Origin: Krasilnikovozyma curviuscula
Lineage: Eukaryota; Basidiomycota; Tremellomycetes; Cystofilobasidiales; Mrakiaceae
Assembly: GCA_014825775.1 (NCBI GenBank)
Contig: MVAQ01000056.1
Location: forward strand, 39,195-103,194
DNA: 64,000 bases
Reading direction: 5' to 3'
How positions within the stretch are numbered: position 1 is the first letter of the stretch; the number at the start of each line of letters is the position of its first letter. Shown piece by piece: positions 39,499-51,575 of the stretch. The notes below the pieces were generated by a model, which was not told the DNA's origin, ran no database searches, and saw nothing but the letters and a program-made list of their open reading frames with translations. Made by a program: the position numbers and the translations under genes.

Positions 39499-40615
39499 AT
39501 GAGCTCAATCTCATACCAAAGCGACTTTATCAAGGTCGAGTCTATACCAGGAAAGGGAAAAGGTTTTGTTTCTACGGGGTAAGCTGCTTTTCTTTTTAAG
39601 CTCACCGACAATTCCACTATGATTGAAATCCGCTGTTCAACAGTCCAATTTCAACAGGAACCTTGCTGCTTGAGGAAAGACCCCTCATTATGCTCCCTAC
39701 AGATAAACGTACAGCTGCAGATGTCATCTCATCGGTGCAGAAGCTGCCTAAAGAGCTGCAGAGGTGCTTTCTAGAGCTGTCCAATGCTCTACCGAAAGAC
39801 GTCAACCCCTTAGTAGGGATCTATAAGGTAAATTCTTCTTTTTATTCTCCAAGTAATGACTATCTACTGATATTACGCTCTCGACCTCTACAGACCAACG
39901 TCTTGCCAGCATCTGAGGGCATGTCTGGAGTGGTAATGAGCATTTCTCCAATTTCTAACCTCTCCACCGGAATCCCCTTTCTGATTCACTCCCGGGCATT
40001 GGTTTATCATCTCAGTTCTACCTCTCAAGCCGGTTCAACCACTCGTGTTGCCCTAATGTCGCTCCCACCTTCACCAAAAACGCTCTCGAATGGCGAACTG
40101 TCCACCCAATCTTATCGGCAAACACTGAGCTTTTCCACAGCTACATATCTCAGAAACTCCTACTACCAGCTGAAGAACGCCAACGCCATCTGTTGTCATC
40201 GTTCTCCTTCCAATGCGACTGTGCCGTGTGTAGCGCATCCTTTGATGCACGGACGCTGTCTGATCAAAATAGACGGAAAATAGCGGAGTTGAAGAACGAG
40301 ATAGACGCGTTGTTTATGAGCGATGCTAAGGCGGCCTTAAAGAAGAATTGCGAGTTGGTGAGGTTGACAAATGAGGAGGGTCTGTTGGAGGAGAAGGCGT
40401 TCGCGCTGTCATCCCGATCGATTCTGTATATCGTGTACGGTGATAAGATTAGGGCACAAGCGTCGTGTGAAGAAGTCGCCGCTACTTTCGAGATGATCAG
40501 GGGAAAAGGTGAGGACTGGCAGAGGTGGGAGAGTATTGTAAAGAAAGGCGCGAAGAACGACCCGAGATTTGCGAAGCTTGGACGTCTAACCTTTACAGAA
40601 GAAGATCATCAATGA
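39499..40615 (+). CDS. SET-domain protein, SMYD/Set5-like
   Basis: The ATG at 39499 gives MSSISYQSDFIKVESIPGKG. The SET domain starts at once (VESIPGKGKGF, then TGTLLLEERPLIML). It is completed across three introns (about 39581-39641, 39828-39895 and 39933-40018). The core motif reads FYLSSRFNHSCCPNVAPTF, with the NHSC motif that contacts the methyl donor. Next come ANTELFHSYI and a Cys-rich post-SET segment FSFQCDCAVC. About 125 helical residues follow to the stop at 40615. Such proteins transfer methyl groups from SAM to lysines on histones or other proteins. There is no MYND finger between the SET parts that I can see. The target is unknown. Confidence 0.83.
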
Positions 40616-40681
40616 TGCATAACGTGGCATAATGTGGTATAATAATTTATGATACGGGGTATAGCGTTCGTTGGGAGTCAT

Positions 40682-43429
40682 TCATCCTCTGCCTAACGTT
40701 GGAAGCAAAGACGGAACGTTCATCGCCGAGAATCCAGCAAACAACCCATCGCCCTTGCTGGTCAGGTTCGAGATTTTGGTCATGATAGTACCCTCCGGTG
40801 CTGTGAGAATCGATGATGACACAGAAAAAGTTAGTAATCATTCCGAACTTTAACATACCACCAAAAGAGGTTGCTCACGATCGCCCAGCCCTTCATCCTT
40901 CACTCTACGTTTAATATTCTCCATGATCTCATTTACAGCAGATCTATCGAGATTGTCCCTTATAACCAAATAACCAAATACAATAAAGAAAGTCAGTGGC
41001 CGATGTCGCTAAGTAGAATAAATATAGCAACGCACCTCATTCTGAACAGTGCATCTACGAATGCAATATTTGGTCCATGCGCCTGAGCAAAAGACCAGTA
41101 GTCCAAGAATGCCATTTCTTTAGAGGACTCAAGGATTGCAAGGATCATCTCCACCACCTCGAAATTGAGTTCCAAATCTTCCCTCTGCTTGAAGGTTGCA
41201 AAAAAGGTGAAGACTTCTCCAATATCCTGTCGAATCTTGTTCACAGCTGCTGGCATCTTAAGCTTGGAGCAGCGACGCAGTGCGGTGAGATAGGTGGTAA
41301 GGAAGGTGTCAATGAGATCTTCGAGGAGAAGATCAAAGATGGAGGGGTTGAGGTGATCTTTGTAGTCGCCCATGTAGTCGCGCATGGTTTCAACAATTTG
41401 CAGCATGGGCTGCTCGGTGTACCAAGCGGGAGTGAAGAGCTGTTTGGTAGCTGCTTTGACATCATTGAAGACCAGGTCAATGAGGGTCTGGGTACATTTT
41501 TTAGCGACATCGAGGTACCCATCAATGGCGTCGTTGATCTTGTCAACAATTACAACCTTGTACTTATCGGAGACGATGGGTTCAAGTCGTGATGAGAGTG
41601 CTTCGGCGTAATCTGCGGATTTGATTTGGTCGTTGGCGAGGGCGATAACGTATTCGACAAGACCTGGGGGTGATTCATCAGGCTTCTCCAGCATTTTCTT
41701 CACTTCAACCTCAACGAGCGAGATGAACTGGCTCTGCGTCACGCGCATCGCTCTGTTGGCTTCACTCACGACCCTCGCCAAAACGCCACCCTGACCAGAA
41801 TCTGCGGCCAGATCAACCTGCTGATTAACCATCTGGAACATGATAACAGCTCCTTGCAGGCCATACATTCCGTTATCCTCCATCTCTGGTGGTTGATCTC
41901 TGAAGACGAAGTCGTGTCGCTCATTCTTCATCAAGTTCTCCGTCCATTCATCCATTTTCCTGACAATTACTCCAACATAATCTTCTATCAGCTCTTGTTC
42001 ATGACCGTTGAGGATAGGTGGTGTGAGCCAGGCTGGCGGGATTTCCAGCTCTTTCATCGAAGCTTTGTACTCTTTGACCCAAGCGTGGATACGGAGTAAA
42101 ACGCTGGCTTCCGGTGCTTCTTTGACAATACTGGATAGTACTTCGTCAAGTTGGTTGTGGTAGAGCTTGACGAAGAATTCGTGAAGGTTGTAGTCTGATG
42201 GGAAGCATGGGACGACGTCGGATTCGATTCGGATGAGATCTTTATACACCCAGCCAAGATTGTCAACAAATTCGTTGGGGTCAGTGATACCTGGCTGGTA
42301 CGCTGATTTGAAGTAGCTTTCTACTGTAGAGGTAAATGTTTTGATCAGCTTGTGTCGGTAGTGCTTGATGGTTCGAGCTTCTGCCTGCATCGACCTGATG
42401 ACCCCGCGTTAGCACTGTTTCTGTCAGGTGGGACCCAACATGCTGATCTACTCACTTAAACTTCGCTGCTGCATCAGTCTTAGATCTCATCACTAGCTTC
42501 ATAGCTGCAGCCTGCACAATATCGCACATTGCGTCAGCATTTCGCGGTATTGAAGAGCTTGTTGCTTGAGCTACCACGCACCTTCTCATCGTGTTTTCCT
42601 TCTACTTCAACAATCTTGGCAATTTTCACCAGCACCCCTCGTCTATCAGCCCTCGCCAACTCCAAAAATCCATCCACCAGTTCCCAAATGTGCTTGTCGA
42701 ATGCTTCAATCAACTGATCGAGCCTCTCGAAGTATTGCTTGACTACGTTCGTAGTTTCTGTATCTGCTGATTTTTTAGCTTGATGTATGGTTTCGTTTCG
42801 GAAAGATTCCAGTCGGATAAGGTGTGAGTGGATGTGAAGAAGGTATGGCTGGGGACCAAGAGAATCTTCACGGTCTGAGTCGAGGAGTTCGGCTAGATGA
42901 AGAACCTTCGAAGATGTTTCTTGAAGTGTGAGAAAGATAGTGTCCGTCTGAGCAAAGTTTCGATGTATAGAGGATACCTAGGACGAAGACAAACGGGAGC
43001 AGCAAAGTTAGGAACTGCGTGTCACTTGTCGGCAGAGGCTTCCACAAAGCAGTAAACCCAAACTCACTCTGCTGATTTTGGTGAAGGCTTTGACTGTATT
43101 ATTGGGGTCTCTACACGTTTTCTCGACGCTCATCATCTCGTCCTGGATCGTCTGCAGGTTATCTTTCGTCGCGAGGAGCTTCCTCAGTCCTTCCCTTGTC
43201 GCATCGAGCTGGTCCTTCACCCCTCCTTTCAACTGGATATCAATCGCAGTCTTCTCTTTATGAAGTTTCTTCCTGAGAGCTGCTATCTTGAGGAGATCAT
43301 CTGGCCTGAATACAAGCACCTGCGTGTAAGAGACACCCTCACAAGACACTACGAGCATGAAAGCATAGCAGCAACGTACGACTTCAGAATCTCACCCACA
43401 GCTGCAGAGGCTGACAGAGTGCTGGCCAT
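40682..43429 (-). CDS. SEC6: Exocyst complex subunit Sec6
   Basis: The start MASTLSASAAVGEILKS at 43429 is joined by an intron (GTACGT...TTCAG) to PDDLLKIAALRKKLHKEKT. Helical exons follow, and a long exon (40993-42390) carries HYRHKLIKTFTSTVESYF, FPSDYNLHEFFVKLYHNQL, PPAWLTPPILNGHEQELI, YVGVIVRKMDEWTENLM and ETMRDYMGDYKDHLNP. These match Sec6. Two further exons end SMNVPSLLPTLGRG-like, with the stop at 40682. Sec6 is a core subunit of the exocyst, which tethers secretory vesicles to the plasma membrane. Length, about 750 residues, agrees with the family. Its stop is 66 nt from the SET-gene stop, and its start is 122 nt from the MSC2 stop, so both flanks are tight. Confidence 0.93.
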
Positions 43430-43551
43430 ACTGGGCCTCCAGCTTCACTTGTGTTGACCCAGGAAGCTGTCCTTTGCTAGGTAGATGTCGTTTGCGTGTA
43501 CTTTCAAGTGAGAGTGGTGGCTGGAAATTAAGATCATTACTAGGTATGTAA

Positions 43552-45490
43552 CTAGCAAGGACAGAATCCACCATCATTGGAAGCAGCTTCAACCTGAACA
43601 GAAAGCTCGCTCAACCCTGGAATTCGACTCTTTAATATCGACTCGACGCGCTTGACGACGCGGTCTACGTTCGCAAACGTAGCAGGCCTGTAACCAGTAG
43701 CGCTCTCCGAGGGCCTTCCTGGATCTTGAGATTTTGAAGATGTTGATTGAGAGATGTGAATGTGGATGGAACCGATCATCGTCGACTCATCCTTTGGCCA
43801 AAATCTGGGAGCGCCGTAAGATGCAAGCCCTTCCACACTCGAAAGCTGGAGGAGAGCAGAGGAGAAAGGGGGTGAGTCCATTGTCAAGATCATATCTTCT
43901 GAAAGACCCCGATTTGATTAATGTCGACTTACCTCGGCGAGAGCTTTCCGAATATCTCCCTCAATAGAGCTGCCCGAGTCAAGGCACAACACCTTCCCAC
44001 TGTCAATGACCAGAGGCACCACAGAGGCGACAATGAGAGCTGCAATGAATAAAGATGCGATAGGATCCCATCCTGTCCAGCCAGTATATTGGATGAGAAG
44101 AGTAGAGATGATCACTTGTTGAAGATGAACAAGTTGTCAGATGAGATCTCCCGACTAGAGATCTAGCGACAGATGTTCCAGCTTACCACCAACTGACCCA
44201 AGAGTATCAGCCAGAACGTGTAGGAAAACTCCTCGCATGTTGTGGCTGTGACCTACGTGGTCATGCTGAAAGCGAGGAGTCATTGTAAATTAGGATGGAA
44301 TCTAGTATTTGACACACCAAATTTATGCTTACCGACGAATGATCATGATCATGTTGATGGTGGTCTGAGTGTCCGTGATCATGATCGCTGTGGCCATGAT
44401 CGTCATGGCCGTGAGAAGAGTGGTCGTGGGAGTTGTGATCATGGCTAGAGTTACCATGATAGTGTGGAGAGGGGTTATGAGTATGGTCACAGTGGTCATG
44501 TGTATGATTGGAATGATCGAGAGTATCGTCACCATGATGGGAGTGATCATGCTGTAGGTGTAGGTTGTCAGTAGCTTGGTCTCTTGTTTCAAAAAAGGGC
44601 TGACTTACACCGTGAGAAGAATGATCATGATCATGTCCCGAATGGTTGTGATCATGATCATGATCGTGATCACTTTTTTCATGTGAGTGATCATGGGAGT
44701 GTGCTGACGCTTTGGTTGGGGTTGACACGGTGTGAGCCTGGATATGAGAGTGCTACATGAGCTTGATCAGTCTTGGTCCAGCCTAACTGTGAAATTCAGC
44801 TTACTTTGTGGTCATCATGATGATCATGGTGATCGTGACTGTGACTGTGATCATGATCATGATGTGCCCCGTGGTCATGCTCATCATGACTGTGTGCCTT
44901 TTCGGATGAAGTGGAGTGTGAGTGGCTGTGACGATCTTGAACCATTTTTTTTGGAGCAGGAGGACCGTGTGAATGAGAGTGTGCGCCGTGGTCATGTCCA
45001 CCGTGCGAGTGACCATGCTAGGAAGATAGAGTGAAAAGTCAGTAAGAGGGAGGCCGGATGGCAGATAAAATAAGGCCTACACTATGTCCGTGGTGGTGAT
45101 GCCCCCCTGTTGCTACCATTCCAAACAAGTTGATTCCGAGACCGATAGCACTGACCAGCAGCAGTTGGTTGGTGTTCATCTCAGGTGGATCCATGCTACA
45201 AACCAATGTATAAGAAGTCGTGACCCATCGGAATGAGAAGAATTCAAATAACACCAACTCACATTCTTTGAATAGCTTCGAAAAGAATAAAAACGCTGAT
45301 CAAGATGAGAAAGACACCGTTGGCGAAACCTGACAGCGTCTCCACCCTTCCGTAACCATAGGTGTATTGCGCATTTGGTTTCCAAGTTGCCATTACGGAT
45401 GCGAAAAGACCAACACCAAGAGCCATACAATCGAAGAACATATGGATGGCTGGGTCGGATGAAAAGTGCATCAGGTGAGATTTCCTTATG

Positions 45491-45541
<51 letters not shown>

Positions 45542-46840
45542 AAGACGAAGACTCACCGTCAGAGATGAGGCCTAATGAGTTTGTCCAAATTCCCCAAATC
45601 ATTTGTACAGCCATGTACGCCAAATTGAGCAGCAAGAAGTAATATATCTTCCTGCTCTCCGGATTCTTCAAGATGACTTTGATATACGTCCTCATCAACC
45701 TGATGGAGTTGCTCTGTTCTCCTCCTGCGGCAGCCGACATTGACGCGACGTTGTTGAGATGAGGCGCCTTCAAAGCCGGAGCAAAGATGACTGAGACATA
45801 GATAAGGGTCGAGAGGACATATGAAGAAGATGAAGGTTGGATGGCGACTACGTATGGAGGGAAGACGTAAGTTATGAAGGTTGTCAGAGTGAGTGTGGTT
45901 TGAAGTGATGGGATGTTGATAGTTGGGAGGAATGTCGTCATTTGAGGTATTATTGCTGATGGCAGAATACCTTGCGCTGCAATAAGCGCGAACAGGAAGT
46001 GGTGGAATGAGAATGGCTCTGGGGTGATAGGTGGTAGACCGAACAGATCGACGTCACCAGCAAAAACTGAGAGAATTGCCAGAGGCAGGGTCATGAAGGC
46101 TGAGATACCAAGTGATTGTGTTTGAATGGATCGGAGAGTAGATATTTGAAGGTGTTTGGGTAAGAGGGTTGTGGTTCTGTAGTTGGCGAGGAACAGGTGA
46201 CTGATGAGTGCGACGTGGACCAAGGTTGCTCCTGCAATAGAAAGGGCTAACGAGAAGCATAATACGTAAGTATACTGTGAATTTTGAGGGTGGTACTGTA
46301 CTCACTGGTCGAGAGAGTCGAGAATGACAAGATCAGTGCCGCTAGCAAACACAGGCTGGAAACAGGAGACCCCAGCGGATTCTCAAGAAGGACCGTCCAG
46401 ACCTCCGGCACACTGAGAAATACCATAGCTCTCACTAACGAGATTTTTGATATCACCGTGAAGAGTGCGACGTTCTCCACCGTCAGCACTGCAGAGTAAA
46501 CCATCATCGACGATCGTCCTCCTTGTCCTCCATTCGATTTCTTGGCCTTCCCTCCATCCGGATCATTGGAAGCCAGAAACCAACCTCCAAGAGACGCTAT
46601 CGTACTCGCACCATACACGAGCCATCCCACACCTGTCCCTCTTTCAAAGGCCCACTCCTTAACTCCGCCAATAGCGATGATGAGGCCCATTTTGGAGAGC
46701 AAAACCCATAGTAAAGCTTCAGGTGCAAATGTGATTGGTGGTATGATTGATGAGCGTCTTCTGGACCTCGTTGGTATTGCTATCTTGGACAGAGACCGGC
46801 GGTGAGGTGAGGGAACAGAGCTCGGCGGTGGTAGACTCAT
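43552..46840 (-). CDS. MSC2: CDF zinc transporter, Msc2/ZnT5-like, with long His-rich loop
   Basis: The start at 46840 leads to an N-terminal region with many hydrophobic helices (ALLWVLLSKMGLIIAIGG and more), as in the long Msc2/ZnT5 group. The CDF core follows: NLAYMAVQMIWGIWTNSLGLISD, AIHMFFDCMALGVGLFAS (HxxxD) and, after the loop, GVFLHVLADTLGSVG (second HxxxD), VIISTLLIQY and DPIASLFIAALIVASVVPLV. Between helices IV and V lies a loop with about 75 histidines, encoded mainly by exons 44805-45017, 44609-44752 and 44333-44551. A cytosolic C-terminal domain ends EAASNDGGFCPC (stop 43552). Msc2 moves zinc into the ER/secretory pathway, often with a Zrg17-type partner. The loop probably binds or senses zinc. 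A 48-nt poly-A/T run lies in one intron. Confidence 0.9.
44333..45017 (-). other. Three His-rich cassette exons of MSC2
   Basis: Exon A (44805-45017, 71 codons), exon B (44609-44752, 48 codons) and exon C (44333-44551, 73 codons) all begin with a His codon at phase 0 and end at phase 0. They consist largely of HD, HS and HDH repeats. Each can be left out without changing the frame, which makes the loop length adjustable by splicing. The boundaries are read from consensus GT/AG sites and unbroken frame. Confidence 0.75.
45491..45538. repeat. 48-nt homopolymer (poly-A on plus, poly-T in the MSC2 sense strand)
   Basis: Forty-eight uninterrupted A lie inside an MSC2 intron, between the exons ending GLISD and starting AIHMFFD. 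In the sense strand the T run sits about 20 nt after the donor, so it may serve as an extended polypyrimidine stretch. Its length is likely to vary between strains and may be imprecise in the assembly. Confidence 0.95.
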
Positions 46841-47265
46841 GTTGCTGGCAGAAGAAGTCGGGATTGATCGAGGTAATTTGTGCCTAGCTTGATTGCAGTT
46901 TCTCTAATACAGCCTGGTTGTCTGTTGAGGAAACTGCAAAGGCCTGCAGTTAATTGGTTGGAAAGGAAAGGGTACTGCAAAGGTTGCACGTCCAGCTGGA
47001 ACAGCAACTAGTCGCAACTTGTGTTGGTGATTTCCCCTACAGAGACTAACTTGAACTTGCCCTGGAACCTCTATTTTCCTGATGGTGTGGACAGGGACTT
47101 CAGGTGCAGCGAAAAGATTAAGGAAGAAAAATGGGTTGGGAGACAGACTTACTTCGAGGGGAGAGTCCGCAATTGGCGATAGTCCGCCTCAAACGGTATT
47201 CACCTCCTCCCAACTAGACCTCAGAGAAAAACGCGCCTGACTTTGGCGTATTGACGAGCTTGGCA
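46841..47265. promoter_or_regulatory. Divergent promoter between MSC2 and the GNAT-like gene
   Basis: This 425-nt gap between opposed start codons has no coding feature. I looked for metal-response elements but saw no clear zinc-responsive consensus. The assignment rests on position. Confidence 0.4.
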
Positions 47266-48375
47266 ATGGATCCCAAACCGATACCCAAGGTCGCCATTCA
47301 CAAGGCGGATCTCTCTGATCTGCCAGAACTCATCAAGGTGCGTGCGTGCCGAAGTCAGTCACCACTCTTCTCTTGGACGAAAACTGACTTCTCATTCGGC
47401 TTCTTCCTTCCCAATGACTTTTTCGGCTGATGTTTCATCAGATGAGGATCGCTTGTGGGTGGGGAGATGACACTGTAGGTGTTCTAAGACTGGAAACTCC
47501 TACGAGTGCAATGAGCGATTCCATCCTCGTCGACCCAGGCGATGGCTTGACTTTGCTTGGGAACTTTCGGATACAATTTGAGCATTCTAATCTTTCTTAT
47601 TGCTTTTGCTCATCCAGATGGAAGAATACCTCAAGCTGCCGAACAGGCAGACGTATATTTTGTATGTGGTCCGCGCGGTGTTCTAGCCTTTTCTTCTTTC
47701 TGTTCTTCTTAATTGAGTTATAACTGCTTTTAGCAAATCAGAAGGTGACGAGTGGGTTGGAATGGCAGCTATGGAGACTGATAATGAAGACCCATCCATA
47801 GCAGATTCTAAGGAAGACCGCGTGCAAATTGGTGAGCCTTCAGCCTGGTTTTTGTTTCGTTCTTGATACCAAGTGCTAACAATAAATAACCAATATTTTC
47901 AAGCATCTCTCTTCGTCTATCAAAAGTTCCAGTCTGGGATGTACGGTCGAGCCATCATGGACAAGATGGAAGCTTTAGCCCTTGCCACAGTCAGCGAAGG
48001 CGGCTACGGGGCTAAAGAGATCACTGTTAACACTACCTGCTTCAATCCAAACTCTAATGAATTGAGTAGAAACGCTTTGTGGTATATGCGCAGAGGGTAA
48101 GTGGAACACCGCTTTCGCTCAGGTTAACCTTTACCCAGACCTATTTCTGACTCTGACTTGTTTTCCATGTTTGTTCCATAATCTTTTCACCTGACTCTGA
48201 CTTGATCTAGTTACAAAGAGTGGAAGGTCAGTATGAAGTGTCCTGCTCAATCATTGGACTAGCGTCCCTGACTTGAACTCTCTCTTCCGTTTCCTTGGTG
48301 TCACTAAATCAGAGAGAACCTCGCTACCCAGACCCATCGGGTGTTCTACGCATGGCAATCTATATGAGGAAATAA
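47266..48375 (+). CDS. GNAT-like small acetyltransferase family protein (probable)
   Basis: Start MDPKPIPKVAIHKADLSDLPE at 47266 resembles the opening strand and helix of a GNAT acetyltransferase. Short exons join in frame: MRIACGWGDDT, MEEYLKLPNRQTYIL, then GDEWVGMAAMETDNEDPS, where the central strand of the fold would lie. Later exons give LFVYQKFQSGMYGRAIMDKMEALA, fitting the acetyl-CoA-binding QxxGxG/A-type helix (QSGMYGRAIM), and YKEWKREPRYPDPSG. The stop is at 48375. Exons are small and introns many (about 6). GNAT enzymes move an acetyl group from acetyl-CoA to an amine; the acceptor is unknown. The family call is likely but not certain. Confidence 0.6.
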
Positions 48376-48586
48376 GGGTGCATCGGGAAGAAACGGAAAC
48401 TATGGTGACTTAGATTAAAAGAATTTCAGAGTTCATTATAGCTAGACCAGATCAGGTTGAGCTGACGGCTTGAATTAAAGGTGGTTAACTAAATGAAAGG
48501 GAAATATTGTAACGACTCTAGTTGGATTTTGTATAGCGGGGTTGATCTAATTCTAGATTAAAATTGAGATTCTTGAGTGATTTTCT

Positions 48587-50878
48587 TCAGGCAGATCCCG
48601 ACGGCAAAGACTCGACTTGTTGGCTGGCTTTGATCTGAGCTTTTTCAGCTCGGATACGCTTGGACTTTTGGATTCCAAAGTCGTCAGAAAAGACAATAAA
48701 GACTTCTTCCAACGACAATCCAGAACTGTGGCAAAACAATGGAAGTGCAGATTAGTTTAACGGAAGTCGCTGCCTACACCCACGCTTTAGCACTCACGTT
48801 TCAGGGTAAAAGAAAATACAGAATAGCCACCCGAGCAAACAAAGGCCACAGTAAAATCCGAAAGCACCAGCTGGAGTGATCGCATTCATCAGAGACAAGA
48901 AAGTCGAACTGATGACCAAGTTCATAGCCCAGTTTGTAGCTGTGCAGATTGAGGTTCCAATTCCTCTAACTTCGAGACGGAAAAGCTCTCCCTGCTGCCA
49001 TGGAACTGAAGGATCCAGACACCAAAAACACAACCGTCAGAATTGCTAGCATGAAGAAATTACACGAAAGAAGTGGTACTGACTATTTCCAAGACCGGTT
49101 GCGTAACTGGCAACGTATGTCAACATCCAAGTCAAAACGAGAGCTGACCACTTCTTAGGATAAGCGGTGCCATCCACAAGAATACCACCAGTTGACTTGG
49201 TGAGGACTACAAAATCGCACAATAGGGTCAGAAATGCAAGGCGCGACCTAGAAAATAAAAGAATGCACGTACAGTAGAAGCTGATGGAAGCCAACAACAA
49301 TGAAATAACCATTCCGGGAGCACTGAAGATCATGGTGGTTCTTCTACCGATAGGATCGACAATCTTCAGTGCGAGAAGGGTAAAGATGAAGTTGACGGAA
49401 GCGACAATTAGGCCAACAGCAGTTGGGTTGTCAAAGCCGATGCTGGAGAAGAGAGTTGCAGACTGTTTGAGAGAAATAGTTAGTAAAGGGCGTTCAATTG
49501 GCCAATGCGAAATGAACAAAACTTACGTAGTACATCAAAGTGTTAAATCCACAGAGCTGCTGGAAAGCTTGGAGACCACATCCAATGATTAAGGCACGTC
49601 TGTTCATTCCAACAGTGAAGATGCTAGACAACCTCTGAAAGAAGGTGGTCTTCTCGGACAACCGGACGCTCACTTCGACACTGGCCTTCATGATGTCAAC
49701 CTTGGCTACAATCTGTTCGGGCGTAGCTTTAGCGTAGATTCTACTCATGACTCTTTCAGCTTTAGAGAGCTGGCCAGATCGGATGAGAATACGTGGAGAT
49801 TCCGGCAGCCAGATCATGGCGAGAAGTTGCAAAGCTGAAGGGACGGCACCAAGACCGACCTAAAATCAGATAAAGCTGCAATCAGTAATTGCCGCGAGGA
49901 GAATGTTTACTGGGGTATTACCATCCATCTCCATCCGTTAACAACATCCGCGAAAGCAGCTCCAATGGCGTAAGCAATAACTTGACCAAGGGTTATGGCA
50001 ACGACATTGATAGTGACCAGTCGGCCTGAAATAAACGTAAGTTGGGTCAGCTTTAGTATGTTATAGGAAGAATCTTGTTCTTTCAGCTCACCTCTGAGTC
50101 GGGTTGGAGCCAATTCACCAATGTATAGTGCTACAGAAACAAAGACGATCCCACGTTAATCAAATTTTATAAAATTAGCAGCAGCTATGACTTACGTGCA
50201 ATACATGAAGCAAGACCAACACCAAATCCAATCACGAATCTACCGCCAACCATAGCGGCGACCGTGCGACACACAGATTGACCAATGGCGCCAGCAATAA
50301 AGACGACGTTGGCAAAAGCCAGAACACCTTTTCTACCGACAGAGTCTGCTCACATCAACAAGACATATTGAGTGTCGAATTTTTTTAAAGGAGGCGCAAC
50401 ATTACGTTACTCACCAGACGCGATACCTGCAGCTAGTCCTCCAATAAGCGCACCAAGCGTGGTAGCACTGGTGATTAATTCCTTTTGACCAGCCGATAGA
50501 GCTGATCCAAGATCTTTGCCGATTACGACGAGAGTACCGGATATGACTCCTGTGTCATAACCTGAGGTTTACAGTGGTCACAAGCACAAGAAACCATTGT
50601 TAGTAACGCTACCGCAGTAAGGACACACCTGTGAAAAAAACAAACCAAACAAAAGGCCAGCCAGAGATGCTGTGCAGACAAGACACCAAACAAAGAAAGA
50701 GATCCTGAAAGGGAGGTCGTAGAAATGACAAGGAATTCGAATCAGCAGTTGAACGGGTGCAAACAGCGGACGGATGGAAATTCTCTATTTACTTCTCCTC
50801 TCCTTCTGCAATGACGGCGCTCTCGTCAATGTCCTTTACCATGCCACTGTCATTATTATCAAGGGTGGTTTGTGACAT
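48587..50878 (-). CDS. MFS sugar porter, myo-inositol transporter type
   Basis: The start [20 protein letters not shown] at 50878 gives a short cytosolic N-terminus. The MFS fold follows with [101 protein letters not shown] and [13 protein letters not shown]. The PESPR, GRR and PETxGLSLEE motifs are sugar-porter hallmarks. The [13 protein letters not shown] and SGLSLEE blocks resemble fungal myo-inositol transporters (Itr). It would import inositol or a related polyol with protons across the plasma membrane. About 11 short introns are used, with stop at 48587. It faces the GNAT gene, with 211 nt between stops. Substrate is inferred from the family. Confidence 0.85.
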
Positions 50879-51575
50879 GTCGATTAAAGGGATATAAGAA
50901 TAAGAATGCGTGTTGTGAAATCCGGGAACGAGTGTTCAAAATTTAATGATTCGGAAGGCCTGCAGCTGAAGTGTGGGCTCCTCCTGGATTGCAGTGGATC
51001 GCAGTGAGCCGGTCATTGAAGGGAAAGGTGGGAGGTAAGTTTTAGGAAAGGGGAACAGAGACATTAATAAATGTCAGCGGCCACGACGAGGAAGCGTTAC
51101 AATAAGAAAAGGGACACTCGCTGTGTGAATTGTGGGTGGAGATCAGGCCGTTGCTGTACATAAAAAGCTTCGAGGGAATTCGCTGATGGTTGTGACTCCG
51201 TAGGAGAACCCAGTGAATACGGTAAAAGGTGGGCGTGAATTCGAAGATGTGGTTGGAGGGCACAAAATCCAGTACACGTAAGTTCATATCCGACATTTTG
51301 GCCGCTTCGTGAAGCTTTTTGTTTGAATCAAAGAAGCAAAGAGAGAGTGTAGTGAGAAATGGAGGATGAAGAGCTGTAAACTCTGCAATGATGCTTGAAA
51401 AATGTTCCAAACTTTTCGAGGAAGACCACAAGAACAGTGGAAGCCCCTTTTCGTCAAGCTTTTTGCTCTTGGAGCTACAGGAGCAGAGTTACAAACGAGA
51501 AAGGGACAAGTGATGCATCAACTACTTTGCAGATATATCTCTGATATAAGAAGACAATGGTAATGACTCTGGGAG
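50879..51575. promoter_or_regulatory. Intergenic: sugar-porter promoter and NDUFB8 3' UTR
   Basis: A 697-nt stretch between two reverse-strand genes. One reverse ORF of 129 codons (51042-51431) shows no conserved blocks and no intron pattern, so it is not called. Nothing else recognisable was found. The half near 50880 should contain the transporter promoter. Confidence 0.4.

Noticed and set aside
39540..39700. Frameshift in the SET gene
   Set aside because: Splicing ACGGG|GTAAGC to CAACAG|TCC gives an intact FVSTGPISTGTLLLEE.
44242..44728. Antisense ORFs rich in Met, Val and Ile over the His-rich loop
   Set aside because: They are shadows of the CAY/GAY repeats on the coding strand.
45176..45556. 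Poly-Phe ORF
   Set aside because: It comes only from the 48-nt T run in an intron.
51042..51431. Reverse ORF of 129 codons upstream of the inositol-type porter
   Set aside because: No family blocks and no exon structure; probably chance.
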